DNA from: Streptomyces poriferorum
GTDB lineage: Bacteria > Actinomycetota > Actinomycetes > Streptomycetales > Streptomycetaceae
Reading direction: 5' to 3'
DNA length: 64,000 bases
Assembly: GCF_019399235.1 (NCBI RefSeq)
Contig: NZ_JAELVH010000027.1
Span: 19,755-83,754 of the forward strand
Below the pieces are notes generated by a model, which was not told the origin of the DNA, ran no database searches, and saw only the letters and a program-made list of their open reading frames with translations. The translations under genes and the position numbers were made by a program. Of the stretch, positions 52,825 through 62,180 are shown piece by piece (positions within the stretch are counted from its first letter, which is position 1; each line of letters begins with the position of its first letter).

Positions 52825-54555
52825 TCAGCTCCGCCAGACATCCGCGGTCAGGGTGACCTTGCCGGAGGACGGCACCGTGGCCGTGCGGTTGGCACCGCTC
52901 TCCCAGGTGACGTTGCCGCTCGCGTCCTTGCGGACGTACTTGTACTCGAACGACGTGCCGGCGGGCAGGCTCACATCGAGCTTCCAGACGGGATACGTGG
53001 CCGGGTCCAGCTTCAGCGCGGACGCCGGGTTCCAGCTGCCGAGGGCGGACTGGTTGCCGGTGACGTAGATGTTCTGGCCGAGCTGGGTGGTGGCGTTGAC
53101 GCCGAAGGAGGCGCCGGACGTGCCCGTGCCGGGGTCGGTCGGGTCCGTCGGATCCGTCGGGTCGGTGCCGCCGCCGGTGCAGGTGCGGGCGCCCGTCTGG
53201 AGCGCGAGGGCGGTGTTGGCGCCGAGCGTGGCGGTGAACTGGCCGGAGCCGTTGACCGTGACGCCGTTGCCGGACTGGATGTCGCAGTAGTCGCCGGCGG
53301 GCAGCGAGGTCTGGAACGTCCGGGTCAGCGAGGAGCCCTCGTGGTTGATCGCGACGTACGCCTTGGAGCCGCGGCCGAAGGCGATCTGGTCACCGCCGTT
53401 GTCCCACCAGTTGGTGACGGCCTCGCCGCGCGCGGTGTTGCGGAAGCCGACCATGGAGGAGATCTCGCGCCAGGCGTGCTGGCACTTCCAACCGTCGCTG
53501 AAGCAGGCGTTCACCGCGCCGCCGCTGGGCGGACCGGCGTCCTTGTCGGACCATTCGTAGCCGGAGTGGACGTCGGGCGAGCCGTAGGGCCAGGCCAGCA
53601 TGAACACGCTGGCGAGGGTGTAGTTGGCGCCGTTCTTGTAGTTCAGTGTCTCGCCGTTGCGCTCGGTGTCGTGGTTGTCGACGAACACCGCGGCCTTCGA
53701 GGAGGACATGAAGCCCCAGCCCTCGCCGAAGTTCTTCAGGTTGGCGAGGTTCTCGTTGTTGAAGACCTGCTTGAGGCTGCGGGCGTAGCGGAACTCCTGG
53801 ACGTCGCCGGTGCCGGCGTACTCGTCGGGCGAGACGGCCTCGCCGGCTCCGTAGATCGCCTCCTGCTTCCAGTAGGCGCCGGAGTTGGTCAGCCGGGACT
53901 TGATGTTGGCGAGGTCGGCGGCCGGCATGTGCTTGGCCGCGTCGATGCGGAAGCCGTCTACGCCGAGCGAGAGCAGGTCGTTGAGGTATCCGGCGATCTT
54001 GCCGCGGACGTAGTCCTCACCGGTGTCCAGGTCGGCGAGGCCCACGAGTTCGCAGTTCTGGACGTTGGCGCGGTCGCCGTAGTTGTTGATGTTCGACTGG
54101 CAGTCGTTCATGTCGTTCACCGAGTAGAGCCCCGGGTAGTCGTACTTGCTGTACGAGGACCCGCCGGTGCCCGTGCCGGAGCCGGACGACATGTGGTTGA
54201 TGACGGAGTCGGCCACGACCTTGACGCCCGCGCTGTGGCAGGTGCTGACCATGTTGGCGAACGAGGTGCGGTCACCGAGCCGTCCGGCGATCCTGTAGCT
54301 GACCGGCTGGTACGAGGTCCACCACTGCCCGCCCTGGATGTGCTCCTGGGGCGGCGAGACCTGTACGAAGCCGTAGCCGGCCGGGCCGAGGGAGTCCGTG
54401 CACGCCTTGGCAACGGAGTCGAACTTCCACTCGAAGAGGACGGCGGTGACGTCCTTGGTACCCGGGGCGGAGGCCTGCGCGTTCGTGGCGGGGACCACGA
54501 GGGCGGCGGCGCCCGCTATCAGTGCGAGCGCGGCAGACAGGGGTCTGCTGGCCAT
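52825..54555 (-). CDS. aml: Secreted alpha-amylase with C-terminal CBM20
   Basis: 576 aa. Signal peptide about 1-28 ([20 protein letters not shown]). GH13 domain (about 30-360): DSVINHM (about 116-122), [10 protein letters not shown] with nucleophile Asp205, acid/base Glu232 in [20 protein letters not shown] with Asp296. [13 protein letters not shown] linker leads to a starch-binding CBM20 (about 480-576; [20 protein letters not shown]). Typical of Streptomyces extracellular amylases. The ATG follows GGAGGA. The upstream region carries several CTTGCA-type operator elements. Confidence 0.96.
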   Translation of the reverse strand: MASRPLSAALALIAGAAALVVPATNAQASAPGTKDVTAVLFEWKFDSVAKACTDSLGPAGYGFVQVSPPQEHIQGGQWWTSYQPVSYRIAGRLGDRTSFANMVSTCHSAGVKVVADSVINHMSSGSGTGTGGSSYSKYDYPGLYSVNDMNDCQSNINNYGDRANVQNCELVGLADLDTGEDYVRGKIAGYLNDLLSLGVDGFRIDAAKHMPAADLANIKSRLTNSGAYWKQEAIYGAGEAVSPDEYAGTGDVQEFRYARSLKQVFNNENLANLKNFGEGWGFMSSSKAAVFVDNHDTERNGETLNYKNGANYTLASVFMLAWPYGSPDVHSGYEWSDKDAGPPSGGAVNACFSDGWKCQHAWREISSMVGFRNTARGEAVTNWWDNGGDQIAFGRGSKAYVAINHEGSSLTRTFQTSLPAGDYCDIQSGNGVTVNGSGQFTATLGANTALALQTGARTCTGGGTDPTDPTDPTDPGTGTSGASFGVNATTQLGQNIYVTGNQSALGSWNPASALKLDPATYPVWKLDVSLPAGTSFEYKYVRKDASGNVTWESGANRTATVPSSGKVTLTADVWRS

Positions 54556-54636
54556 TGTTTCCTCCTGCGGTGGGGGAAATGCGGGTGAGGTGCAGCCTCA
54601 TACGGCAACGCGCCCTGCCCTCAAGGCTCCTGAATG

Positions 54637-54651
54637 TTCTTGCTGCAAGAA
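54637..54651. promoter_or_regulatory. aml: MalR/Reg1-type operator in the amylase promoter
   Basis: TTCTTGC-T-GCAAGAA is a perfect 15-bp palindrome 82 bp upstream of the amylase start. CTTGCA-like repeats are associated with LacI-family control of Streptomyces amylase genes. Confidence 0.6.
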
Positions 54652-54750
54652 TGCAAACCTTGCCGCGGGGAGACCGTACGAGCCCGCCAGGTTCCGGTCA
54701 ACCCTTTGAACACGAGCTGCTCACATCCACGAAATACTGGCGATTCCTTC

Positions 54751-54778
54751 CTGCAAGGACTTACGCAAGACATTGCAG
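54751..54778. promoter_or_regulatory. aml: Second amylase-upstream operator candidate
   Basis: CTGCAA and TTGCAG are inverted around a 16-bp centre containing CGCAAGAC; the segment 54764-54778 differs from 62041-62055 (malE/malR spacer) at only 2 of 15 positions. The rest of the 54556-55052 gene-free stretch has no gene that I can support. Confidence 0.55.
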
Positions 54779-55052
54779 CACTGTTACCTTTCTCCCGACT
54801 CCGGTCCGGTCGGCCGGGGGTCCCGTCACCCACGGGCCCCACGCGCCCGGCCGGCCGGACCGGTCACGTACGAGGGGCACCGGGAGTCACACTCCCCGCC
54901 GACCCGCCCGGGTCGACTCCCGGTGCCCCTCGTGTGCGTGACGGCGGCCCCGCCCCCCGGCGGCACCTCACTTGTCATGATGGGCACCGAGCGGGGGCTG
55001 CTCCACGCCCCCCGCGGCTGATGACCACGCAGGACACCATGGGGGAAACGGC

Positions 55053-55649
55053 ATGTCACGTACCGGGGTCTACCTCGCCCATCCGCGGCCCGGAAGCTTC
55101 AACCACGCGGTGTTCGACGCCGTGGCGCAGGAGCTCCGCGACCGGGGTTCCGACGTACGGGCGCACGATCTGTGCGCGGAGGGATTCGCGCCCGGGCTGA
55201 CCGCCGGCGAGACGGAGACGGTCCGGTCCGCCGCGGACACCCCGGACGCACAACTGGCCTCGCACCGGGCCGAGGTGGCCACGCTCGACGCCCTGGTGTT
55301 CATCCACCCCAACTGGTGGGGTATGCCGCCGGCCGTCCTCACCGGATGGGTGCAGCGCGTGCTGGTGCCCGGCGTCGCCTACAAACTGGGCACCTCGGAC
55401 GGGGAGCCGCGGGGGCTCCTGAAGGCCGGCCGGGCCCTCGTCCTGAACACCTCCGACACTCCCGCCGACCGGGAGGCGAGCGAGTTCGGGGATCCGCTGG
55501 ACCGGATCTGGTCGGCATGTGTCCTGCCGTACGTGGGCGTGACCGACGTGCGCCGGGTCGTCTTCCGGACGGTCACCGACTCCTGCGACGAGACCCGCGC
55601 TTCCTGGCTGCGCGAGGCACGCGAACACGCCCGCGCCCTGCTGACCTGA
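55053..55649 (+). CDS. NAD(P)H-dependent quinone oxidoreductase (flavodoxin-like fold)
   Basis: 198 aa. It opens with GVYLAHPRPGSFNHAVFDAV, the FMN/FAD phosphate-binding loop of the NQO/MdaB/KefF family, and has VFIHPNWWGMPPAVLTGWVQ, the family-typical P-x-W-W-x-x-P segment, followed by RVLVPGVAYKLG. Two-electron quinone reduction is the usual role. It precedes a hairpin shared with the convergent lacI gene and has no functional link to the starch genes that I can see. Confidence 0.88.
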   Translation: MSRTGVYLAHPRPGSFNHAVFDAVAQELRDRGSDVRAHDLCAEGFAPGLTAGETETVRSAADTPDAQLASHRAEVATLDALVFIHPNWWGMPPAVLTGWVQRVLVPGVAYKLGTSDGEPRGLLKAGRALVLNTSDTPADREASEFGDPLDRIWSACVLPYVGVTDVRRVVFRTVTDSCDETRASWLREAREHARALLT

Positions 55650-55679
55650 CGCACCCGGCCACCCGCGCCCTACGCGGAA

Positions 55680-55714
55680 GCGGGGCCGGTTCCCCCCTCC
55701 GGAGCCGGCCCCGC
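55680..55714. terminator. Bidirectional hairpin at the end of the mal operon
   Basis: GCGGGGCCGG (55680-55689) and CCGGCCCCGC (55705-55714), 15-nt loop, between convergent stops. Confidence 0.7.
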
Positions 55715-55726
55715 TCACGCGTCGCT

Positions 55727-56773
55727 TCAGGCGCTGCGCAGCGCCGCCGTCGAGCCCCGGACCACCAGCTCCGGCTGGAACACGTACTCCGTGCGCTGTA
55801 CGGGGCTTCCGGCGATCTCCTCCAGCAGCGCGCCCACCGCGGCCGCCGCCATCGCCTGCACGGGCTGGCGCACCGTGGTCAGCGGCGGGTCGGTGAACGC
55901 GATGAGCTGCGAGTCGTCGAACCCGACCACGGACACGTCACGCGGCACGTCGAGCCCGCGGTCCCGGGCGGCGCGCACCACGCCCAGCGCCATCAGGTCG
56001 CTGCCGCAGACGATGCCCGTGCAGCCCTGGTCGAGCAGCGCGCCGGCCGCCACCTGACCGCCCTCGACGCTGAACAGCGTGGAGCAGACCAGGGTTTCGG
56101 CATCGGCGCGGTCCAGGCCCAGCAGCGAGACCGCGGCGTCCACGAACCCGTCCCGCTTGCGGCGGGAGGGCACGTAGCGCTGCGGCCCGATGGCCAGTCC
56201 GACCCGGCGGTGGCCGAGTTCGGCGAGGTGCCCGACGGCCATCCGCACGGCAGCGTTGTCATCGGGCGAGACGAACGGGGCGCTGATCCGCTCGTTGTAG
56301 CCGTTGATCAGCACGAACGGCACGCCGCGGTCGGTCAGCGCGGCATAGCGCGCCGGGTCGGCCGAGGTGTCGGCGTGCAGTCCGGAGAGGAACACGATGC
56401 CGCCGACGCCGCGTTCGACGAGCTGCTCGACGAGCTCGTCCTCAGTGGCGCCGCCGGGCAGCTGGGTGCAGAGCACCGGGGTGTAGCCGTGGCCCGCCAG
56501 GACCTGTTCCACGGACTGCGCGAACGCCGGGAAGATCGGGTTGGTGAGCTCGGGCGTCACCAGTCCGATCAGCCCGGCGCTGCGCTGCCGCAGCCTTACG
56601 GGGCGCTCGTAGCCCAGGATGTCGAGCGCCGCGAGCACCCGCTGACGCGTGGTGTCCGCGACGCCCGGCTTGCCGTTGAGCACCCGGCTGACCGTCGCCT
56701 CGCTGACGGACGCCTGGCCGGCGATGTCCGAGAGCCTCAGCGCGCTGCCGGCCCTGGGCGGGGGGACGGTCAC
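55727..56773 (-). CDS. LacI-family regulator at the end of the mal operon (MalR paralogue)
   Basis: 348 aa. HTH (about 13-60): LRLSDIAGQASVSEATVSRV, the LacI signature, and hinge helix NGKPGVADTTRQRVLAALDI. The sugar-binding core (about 70-340) contains GLVTPELTNPIFPAFAQSV and VSVVGFDDSQLIAFTDPPLT. Its GTG overlaps the aglA stop by 4 bp (GTGA), indicating translational coupling. It closely resembles the regulator at 62181 across the whole length (shared PGG-TEDEL, SGLHADTSAD and FTDPPLTT blocks), so the two are duplicates. Confidence 0.93.
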   Translation of the reverse strand: MTVPPPRAGSALRLSDIAGQASVSEATVSRVLNGKPGVADTTRQRVLAALDILGYERPVRLRQRSAGLIGLVTPELTNPIFPAFAQSVEQVLAGHGYTPVLCTQLPGGATEDELVEQLVERGVGGIVFLSGLHADTSADPARYAALTDRGVPFVLINGYNERISAPFVSPDDNAAVRMAVGHLAELGHRRVGLAIGPQRYVPSRRKRDGFVDAAVSLLGLDRADAETLVCSTLFSVEGGQVAAGALLDQGCTGIVCGSDLMALGVVRAARDRGLDVPRDVSVVGFDDSQLIAFTDPPLTTVRQPVQAMAAAAVGALLEEIAGSPVQRTEYVFQPELVVRGSTAALRSA

Positions 56774-58497
56774 ACCGTCCACCACACCGTGGTGTCCGCC
56801 GGCAGCTCGATCTCGGCGCCGTCGGCCCGGACCGGGCTGCTCGACAGCAGGACGGTGCCGCGTACGGGGATGCGGACCGGGGCACCCGTGGTGTTGACGG
56901 TGCAGACGAAGCCGGGACGGGCGAAGACCAGCACGCCCTCGGGGCCGTCCAGCCACTCCACCGCGGTCCCCGCGCCGAGCCCGGGGTGCACCCGGCGGGC
57001 GGCGATCGCGGCCCGGTACAGCTCCAGGGTGGAGCCGGACGCGCCGGTCTGGGCCTCGATGCTCAGCTCGCCCCAGCCTGCGGGCTGCGGCAGCCAGCTG
57101 CCGCCGTCGCCGAAGCCGTACGAGCTGCCCTCGCGGGTCCACGGGATCGGCACGCGGCAGCCGTCGCGGAAGCCGTCCTGGCCCTCGGCCCGGAAGAACG
57201 ACGGGTCCTGGCGTGCCTCGTCGGGCAGGTCGGTGACGTCGGGCAGGCCGAGCTCCTCGCCCTGGTAGACGTACGCGGAGCCGGGCAGCGCCAGCATCAG
57301 CAGGCTGGCCGCGCGGGCCCGGCGCAGGCCCAGCTCGCGGTCGCCCGCGGTACGGATCTGGGTGCCGAGGCCGGCCGGGTTGGCGAACCGGGTCGCGTGC
57401 CGGGTGACGTCGTGGTTGGAGAGCACCCAGGTGGTGGGGGCGCCGACCGGACGCATCGCGTTCAGCGAGGTGTCGATGACGGCGCGCAGCTCGGCGGCGT
57501 CCCAGGCGGTCGACAGGTACTGGAAGTTGAAGGCCTGGTGCATCTCGTCGGGGCGCACGTAGTTGGCGGTGCGCTCGACGGTCGGGGTCCAGGCCTCGGC
57601 CACCGCGATCCGCCCGCCCGTCGCCCGCCGCCGCCCCTCTGACGAAGGCCCTTCGGGCCCCATTGCATCGGGGTACTCGTCCAGGATGGTGCGCCAGCTG
57701 CGGTAGATCTCGTGCACACCGTCCTGGTCGAAGAACGGCATGACATCGTTTCCGAGCAGCTTCAGCTGGTCGTGCGCGCCCAGGTCGGGCAGGCCCTCGG
57801 CCTTGACGAGACCGTGTGCGACGTCGACCCGGAAGCCGTCGACGCCCATGTCGAGCCAGAAGCGCAGGATCGAGCGGAACTCGTCGGCGACCGCCGGGTG
57901 TTCCCAGTTGAAGTCGGGCTGCTCGGGCGCGAAGAGGTGGAGGTACCACTCGCCGGGCGTACCGTCCGCGTCGGTGGTCCGGGTCCAGGCCGGGCCGCCG
58001 AAGATGGACTCCCAGTCGTTGGGCGGGAGTTCGCCGTTCGCGCCCTTGCCGGCACGGAAGTGGTAGCGGTCGCGCAGGGCGGAGCCGGGGCCCTCGGCGA
58101 GCGCGCGCTTGAACCACTCGTGCTGGTCGGAGGAGTGGTTGGGCACCAGGTCGACGATGATCCGCAGGCCGAGGTCGTGGGCGTCCCGGATCAGGGCGTC
58201 GGCGTCCAGCAGGGTGCCGAACATGGGGTCGATGGCCCGGTAGTCGGCGACGTCGTAGCCCGCGTCGGCCTGCGGGGAGGCGTAGAAGGGGCTGAGCCAC
58301 ACCGCGTCGACGCCGAGGTCCCTGAGGTACGGGAGCCGGGCGGTGACGCCTGCGAGATCGCCCATGCCGTCGCCGTTGCCGTCGGCGAAGCTGCGCGGAT
58401 AGACCTGGTAGATCACCGCGTCCTGCCACCAGCCGGTGCGGTGGCCCGGGGCGTCGTCGGACGTGCCGGTGGAGGGGGCAGCGAGGTGCTGGGTCAT
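56770..58497 (-). CDS. aglA: Alpha-glucosidase AglA (GH13)
   Basis: 575-aa cytosolic maltodextrin-cleaving enzyme. Conserved regions: VDLVPNHSSD (His121), GFRVDVAHG with nucleophile Asp225, acid/base Glu301 in VAEAWTP, SNHDVTR. YPRSFADGNGDGMGDL (with the Ca-site-like Asp/Asn run) marks the oligo-1,6-glucosidase/alpha-glucosidase group. A Gly/Ser/Arg-rich insert at about residues 277-296 (GPEGPSSEGRRRATGG) just before the acid/base motif is unusual. It follows malG by 107 bp and is coupled to the lacI gene downstream. Confidence 0.95.
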   Translation of the reverse strand: MTQHLAAPSTGTSDDAPGHRTGWWQDAVIYQVYPRSFADGNGDGMGDLAGVTARLPYLRDLGVDAVWLSPFYASPQADAGYDVADYRAIDPMFGTLLDADALIRDAHDLGLRIIVDLVPNHSSDQHEWFKRALAEGPGSALRDRYHFRAGKGANGELPPNDWESIFGGPAWTRTTDADGTPGEWYLHLFAPEQPDFNWEHPAVADEFRSILRFWLDMGVDGFRVDVAHGLVKAEGLPDLGAHDQLKLLGNDVMPFFDQDGVHEIYRSWRTILDEYPDAMGPEGPSSEGRRRATGGRIAVAEAWTPTVERTANYVRPDEMHQAFNFQYLSTAWDAAELRAVIDTSLNAMRPVGAPTTWVLSNHDVTRHATRFANPAGLGTQIRTAGDRELGLRRARAASLLMLALPGSAYVYQGEELGLPDVTDLPDEARQDPSFFRAEGQDGFRDGCRVPIPWTREGSSYGFGDGGSWLPQPAGWGELSIEAQTGASGSTLELYRAAIAARRVHPGLGAGTAVEWLDGPEGVLVFARPGFVCTVNTTGAPVRIPVRGTVLLSSSPVRADGAEIELPADTTVWWTV

Positions 58498-58604
58498 GTC
58501 GTCCCTGGGGTGTCTGGGTGGGGGGTGGCGCCGGGACCGGGTCGGGATGCCGGCGCCACCGTGACTGGTGCGTGCGGGTCGTACGGCCGTGCCGGTCGGG
58601 ACGC

Positions 58605-59486
58605 TCAGCCCTTGACGGCTCCGGCGGACATGCCGGTGACGAGATGCTTCTGCGCGAACAGGAAGACCAGGGCCGCGGGTATCGCGATGAGCACGGACGC
58701 GGCGGTCATCGGACCCCACTGGGCCCCGTACTGGTTGACGAACAGCTGGAGTCCGCCGGCGAGCGTGAGGTTGTCCTCGCCGACCATGAACGCGGAGGCG
58801 TACGCCACCTCGCCCCAGGCGGTGATGAAGGAGTAGAACGCGGTGACGGCGAGGCCCGGCTTGGCCAGCGGCAGGATAAGCCGCCAGAACGTGCCGAACG
58901 GGGTGAGGCCGTCGACCTGGCCCGACTCGTCGATCTCGCGCGGGATGGTGTCGAAGAAGCCCTTCATCATCCAGGCGCAGAACGGCACCGAGATGGTGAG
59001 GTAGGTGATGACCAGACCGGCCGGCTGGTTGAGCAGCCCCATGCCGGCCATGATGTTGTAGATCGGCACGATGAGGACGGCGACCGGGAACATCTGGGTG
59101 ATCAGCAGCGTCCACATCAGTCCGCGCTTGCCGGGGAAGCGGAAGCGGCTGACGGCGTAGCCGGTGGAGGCGGAGACGATGACGCCGAGGAGCGTGGTGA
59201 GTCCCGCGACGACCACCGAGTTGCCGAACCAGGTCAGGAACTTCGTGTTCTGGAGCAGGTTCGTGTAGTTCTCGAACGTCGTCTCTTTGAAGAAGTCCGT
59301 GGTGGTCGCGAAGGCGGCGGGCTTCAGCGAGGTGAGCAGGATCCAGAGCACCGGGAAGACGGCGATCACGGACGCGACGATCAGCGTCAGGTGCAGCGCG
59401 GTGGAGGCCAGCGGTGAACGCTCCCCGCGCATCCGGACCTTGGGCGCGGAGTGCCGCGCGGCGGTGGTGGGTGCGGTGGTGGTCAC
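58605..59486 (-). CDS. malG: Maltose/maltodextrin ABC transporter permease MalG
   Basis: 293 aa, six membrane helices. The EAA-type cytoplasmic loop motif is seen in EIDESGQVDGLTPFGTFWRL. Conserved MalG segments include TGYAVSRFRFPGKRGLMWTL and ITQMFPVAVLIVPIYNIM. It docks with the ATPase, which is not encoded in the window; Streptomyces use the shared ATPase MsiK. Its GTG (59484-59486) overlaps the malF stop by 4 bp (GTGA). Confidence 0.96.
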   Translation of the reverse strand: MTTTAPTTAARHSAPKVRMRGERSPLASTALHLTLIVASVIAVFPVLWILLTSLKPAAFATTTDFFKETTFENYTNLLQNTKFLTWFGNSVVVAGLTTLLGVIVSASTGYAVSRFRFPGKRGLMWTLLITQMFPVAVLIVPIYNIMAGMGLLNQPAGLVITYLTISVPFCAWMMKGFFDTIPREIDESGQVDGLTPFGTFWRLILPLAKPGLAVTAFYSFITAWGEVAYASAFMVGEDNLTLAGGLQLFVNQYGAQWGPMTAASVLIAIPAALVFLFAQKHLVTGMSAGAVKG

Positions 59487-60499
59487 CAGTCGTCTCCCTG
59501 GGTGCGGAGGACTCGCCGGTACACGGCGGCGAAGAGCAGCAGGAGTACGAGGATCAGCACGCCCCACGTGGAGGACTGCGCGAAGTCGCGCGGGCTGATC
59601 TCGAAGGAGAACTTGTACGCCTGCGTCACCAGGATCTGGGTGGCGTCACCGGGTCCGCCGCGGGTCAGCAGGAAGATCACCGGGAACATGTTGAAGGTCC
59701 AGATGGTGGACAGCAGGATCACGGTCGTGGAGACCGGCCGCAGTCCGGGAAGCGTGATGTGGCGGAAGCGCTGCCAGGCGGTGGCGCCGTCCATCTCCGC
59801 GGCTTCGTAGTGCTCACTGGGGATGGACTGCAGGCCGCCGAGGAGGGCGACCATCATGAACGGCACGCCGAGCCACACGTTGACGGCGATGACGGAGACC
59901 TTCGCCCAGGTGGGGTCGTCGAGCCAGGCGATGCCGTCGAAGCCGCCGCCGGAGAGGATCTTGTTGAGCAGCCCGCGGTCCTCGTTGTAGAGGAAGCGCC
60001 AGGCGAAGACGGAGACGAAGCCGGGGATGGCCCAGGGCAGGATGAGGGCCATCCGGTAGGCGGAGCGCCCGGCGATCCTGCGGTTCAGGATGTTGGCGAG
60101 CGCCATACCGAGGGCGAAGGTGATGGCCACGCAGGAGACCGTCCACACCAGGGTCCACCCGAGCGTGCCGAGGAACTGGTCACCGGTGAGCGCGTCGGCG
60201 TAGTTGTCCAGGCCCACGAACTCGTACGTGGCGGGCATGTGGTTGACACCGATGGACCGCGCGACGTTGCGCTCGTTGGCGTCGGTCAGCGACAGGTAGA
60301 TGCCGCGGACCAGCGGGTACCCGATGATCACGCCGATCACGACGACGACCGGGGCCACCATCGTCCAGGCGTACCAGTGCGTCGACAGAGCCCGCCGGAG
60401 CCTGCCCGGCGGCGGGGGGTTACCAGTACCGCGGCTCCGGCCGCGGGCGACGTCGTCGCCCGCGGCCTTCGCCACCGACTGGCTGGTGTGGACAGCCAT
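59483..60499 (-). CDS. malF: Maltose/maltodextrin ABC transporter permease MalF
   Basis: 338 aa. A Gly/Pro-rich cytoplasmic N-terminus is followed by six to seven membrane helices, including WTMVAPVVVVIGVIIGYPLV, and the EAA loop EHYEAAEMDGATAWQRFRHI. ALILPWAIPGFVSVFAWRFL matches MalF/UgpA-type permeases. It lies 21 bp after malE and overlaps malG by 4 bp. Confidence 0.96.
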   Translation of the reverse strand: MAVHTSQSVAKAAGDDVARGRSRGTGNPPPPGRLRRALSTHWYAWTMVAPVVVVIGVIIGYPLVRGIYLSLTDANERNVARSIGVNHMPATYEFVGLDNYADALTGDQFLGTLGWTLVWTVSCVAITFALGMALANILNRRIAGRSAYRMALILPWAIPGFVSVFAWRFLYNEDRGLLNKILSGGGFDGIAWLDDPTWAKVSVIAVNVWLGVPFMMVALLGGLQSIPSEHYEAAEMDGATAWQRFRHITLPGLRPVSTTVILLSTIWTFNMFPVIFLLTRGGPGDATQILVTQAYKFSFEISPRDFAQSSTWGVLILVLLLLFAAVYRRVLRTQGDDW

Positions 60500-60520
60500 C
60501 AGCCGGCCTGCCTTCCTGAG

Positions 60521-61798
60521 TTACTTCCAGCCCTTGAGGAGCTTGCGGTAGGAGTCGCCGGTCGTCTTGACGGCCTTCTCCGGGGAGGTCTGGCCGGTGA
60601 GGACCTTGGTGTACTCGGTGACGAGCGGGGCGAAGAGGCTGCCCGTCTCGGGGATCCAGGGGCGCTCGACGGCGCTCTCGACGACCGGCTTGAAGAAGCC
60701 GACGATCTCGTTGTCGACGACGGCCTCCTCGGCGTAGGCCGAGGTGCGGGTCGGCAGGAGGTTGAGCTCCTTGGTGACCTGGGCCTGCGTCTTGACGGAG
60801 GTCATGTAGTCGACGAAGGCGTAGGAGGCGTCGAGGTTCTTCGAACCGGCGTAGACGGCCAGGTTGTGACCGCCCTGCGGGGCGCCCTGCGCGGCGGAGC
60901 CGGCCGGGACCGGGGCGACGCCCAGGTTCGCCTTGTCCTTGAACTCCTTGCCGGCGTACGTGTCGGCGACGGCCCACGGGCCGTTGATCATCATCGCGAC
61001 GTCGCCGTCCTTGAAGGACGACTGCATGTTCTCCCAGCCGTCCGTCGCGTCGGTCTTCGCGGCGCCGGAGTCGACGAGGTCCTTGACGACCTTCATCGCC
61101 TTGACGCCGGCCTCGTCGTCGATGGTGACGGACTTGTCGGTGGCGTTGACCATGTCGCCGCCCTCGCCGTACAGGAAGGACAGGAACCAGTACGCGTCGT
61201 CGCCGCGCAGGTAGAAGCCGGTCTTGCCGGTCTTTTCCTTGATCTTCTTCGAGACGGTCTTCAGCTCGTCGATCGACTTCGGAACCTCGACGCCGGCCTC
61301 CTTGAACATCTTCTTGTTGTAGAAGATGCCCATGGAGTCGATGACCTGCGGCACCGCGTACGTCTTGCCGTTGTACTTGGTGGACGCGGCGGCCTGCTTC
61401 AGGAAGTCGTCCTGCTTCACCAGGGCGGCGGTGCCGTCCAGCGGGGCGAGGTAGCCGAGGTCCGCGAACTCGGGCGTCCAGGCGACCTCGGAGCGGATGA
61501 CGTCGGGGGCGCCGGAGCCGGACTGGGCCGCGTTCTTGAACTTGTTCTGGGCGTCACCGAAGGGCACGTTGACGTACTTGACGTCGACCTTCGGGTGCTC
61601 CTTCTCGAAACCCTCGGCGATCTTCTTGAAGACCTTGTCCTCGCTGCCCGCGGTGGAGGTGTCCCACCACGTCACGGTGCCGGAGAGCTCGCCCGAGCCC
61701 TTGGAGGTGCTGTTGGAACTGTCGTCATCGCTGCCGCAGGCGGTCGCCGCGAGCGCCAGGGCCGCGACCAGGGCGGTGGCCGTTATGCCACGTCGCAT
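60521..61798 (-). CDS. malE: Maltose/maltodextrin-binding lipoprotein MalE
   Basis: 425 aa. Signal with lipobox LAATAC (Cys21; MRRGITATALVAALALAATA), then a Ser/Asp/Asn-rich spacer and a family-1 solute-binding fold: GELSGTVTWWDTSTAGSEDK, EKEHPKVDVKYVNVPFGDAQ and DVAMMINGPWAVADTYAGKE. It delivers maltodextrins to MalFG. First gene of malE-malF-malG-aglA-lacI; its promoter shares a divergent 382-bp region with malR that contains several CTTGCA-type sites. Confidence 0.97.
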   Translation of the reverse strand: MRRGITATALVAALALAATACGSDDDSSNSTSKGSGELSGTVTWWDTSTAGSEDKVFKKIAEGFEKEHPKVDVKYVNVPFGDAQNKFKNAAQSGSGAPDVIRSEVAWTPEFADLGYLAPLDGTAALVKQDDFLKQAAASTKYNGKTYAVPQVIDSMGIFYNKKMFKEAGVEVPKSIDELKTVSKKIKEKTGKTGFYLRGDDAYWFLSFLYGEGGDMVNATDKSVTIDDEAGVKAMKVVKDLVDSGAAKTDATDGWENMQSSFKDGDVAMMINGPWAVADTYAGKEFKDKANLGVAPVPAGSAAQGAPQGGHNLAVYAGSKNLDASYAFVDYMTSVKTQAQVTKELNLLPTRTSAYAEEAVVDNEIVGFFKPVVESAVERPWIPETGSLFAPLVTEYTKVLTGQTSPEKAVKTTGDSYRKLLKGWK

Positions 61799-61882
61799 CT
61801 GAACTCCTTCAACTGCCGTACCGCTCCGTCGCGGCGCCGGGTCGACGTGAACGTAACAAGGATGAAAGACGGCCGAAAGAGT

Positions 61883-61901
61883 TTGCGGAAGATTTCTGCA
61901 A
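61883..61901. promoter_or_regulatory. malE: MalR operator candidate near malE
   Basis: TTGCGGAA-GAT-TTCTGCAA is a 19-bp palindrome with one mismatch, 85 bp upstream of malE. It resembles LacI/CcpA-type operators. Confidence 0.6.
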
Positions 61902-61939
61902 GCTCCGGCGATCGTTACATTCGCGTGTCCTCACGGTTG

Positions 61940-61958
61940 CCGTCAAGCCTCTTGACGG
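61940..61958. promoter_or_regulatory. malR: Perfect inverted repeat in the malE/malR spacer
   Basis: CCGTCAAG-CCT-CTTGACGG, 8-bp perfect arms. It may be an operator or contain a -35 (TTGACG) for malR. Confidence 0.45.
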
Positions 61959-62040
61959 GAGCCGTCGATCCCTGGCAGTAGTGGGTGAGCACGCCTGATT
62001 CCGCAGTGCGACGATCTGATCGCACCCGACAGACCCGCCC

Positions 62041-62056
62041 CGCAAGACCTTGCAAG
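62041..62056. promoter_or_regulatory. malR: CTTGCAAG operator near malR
   Basis: CGCAAGACCTTGCAAG contains the palindrome CTTGCAAG (62049-62056) and closely matches 54764-54778 in the amylase promoter. 125 bp before malR. Confidence 0.6.
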
Positions 62057-62180
62057 ACGTTGCTGCCGGACCGCGGGGGCATCCACTCCTGCACGTGCGC
62101 GCGAGGGCCCGCGCGGGAGCTGTCGCCCGATTCCTGTCCATGGTGGGCAATCCGACCCACGCCCGGTACAGTCCAGTCCC

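Noticed and set aside
47499..52856. Very long open frame on the plus strand opposite pulA (1785 codons)
   Set aside because: It mirrors the pulA coding strand in a GC-rich genome, is Gly/Val/Arg-rich, and has no recognisable domain.
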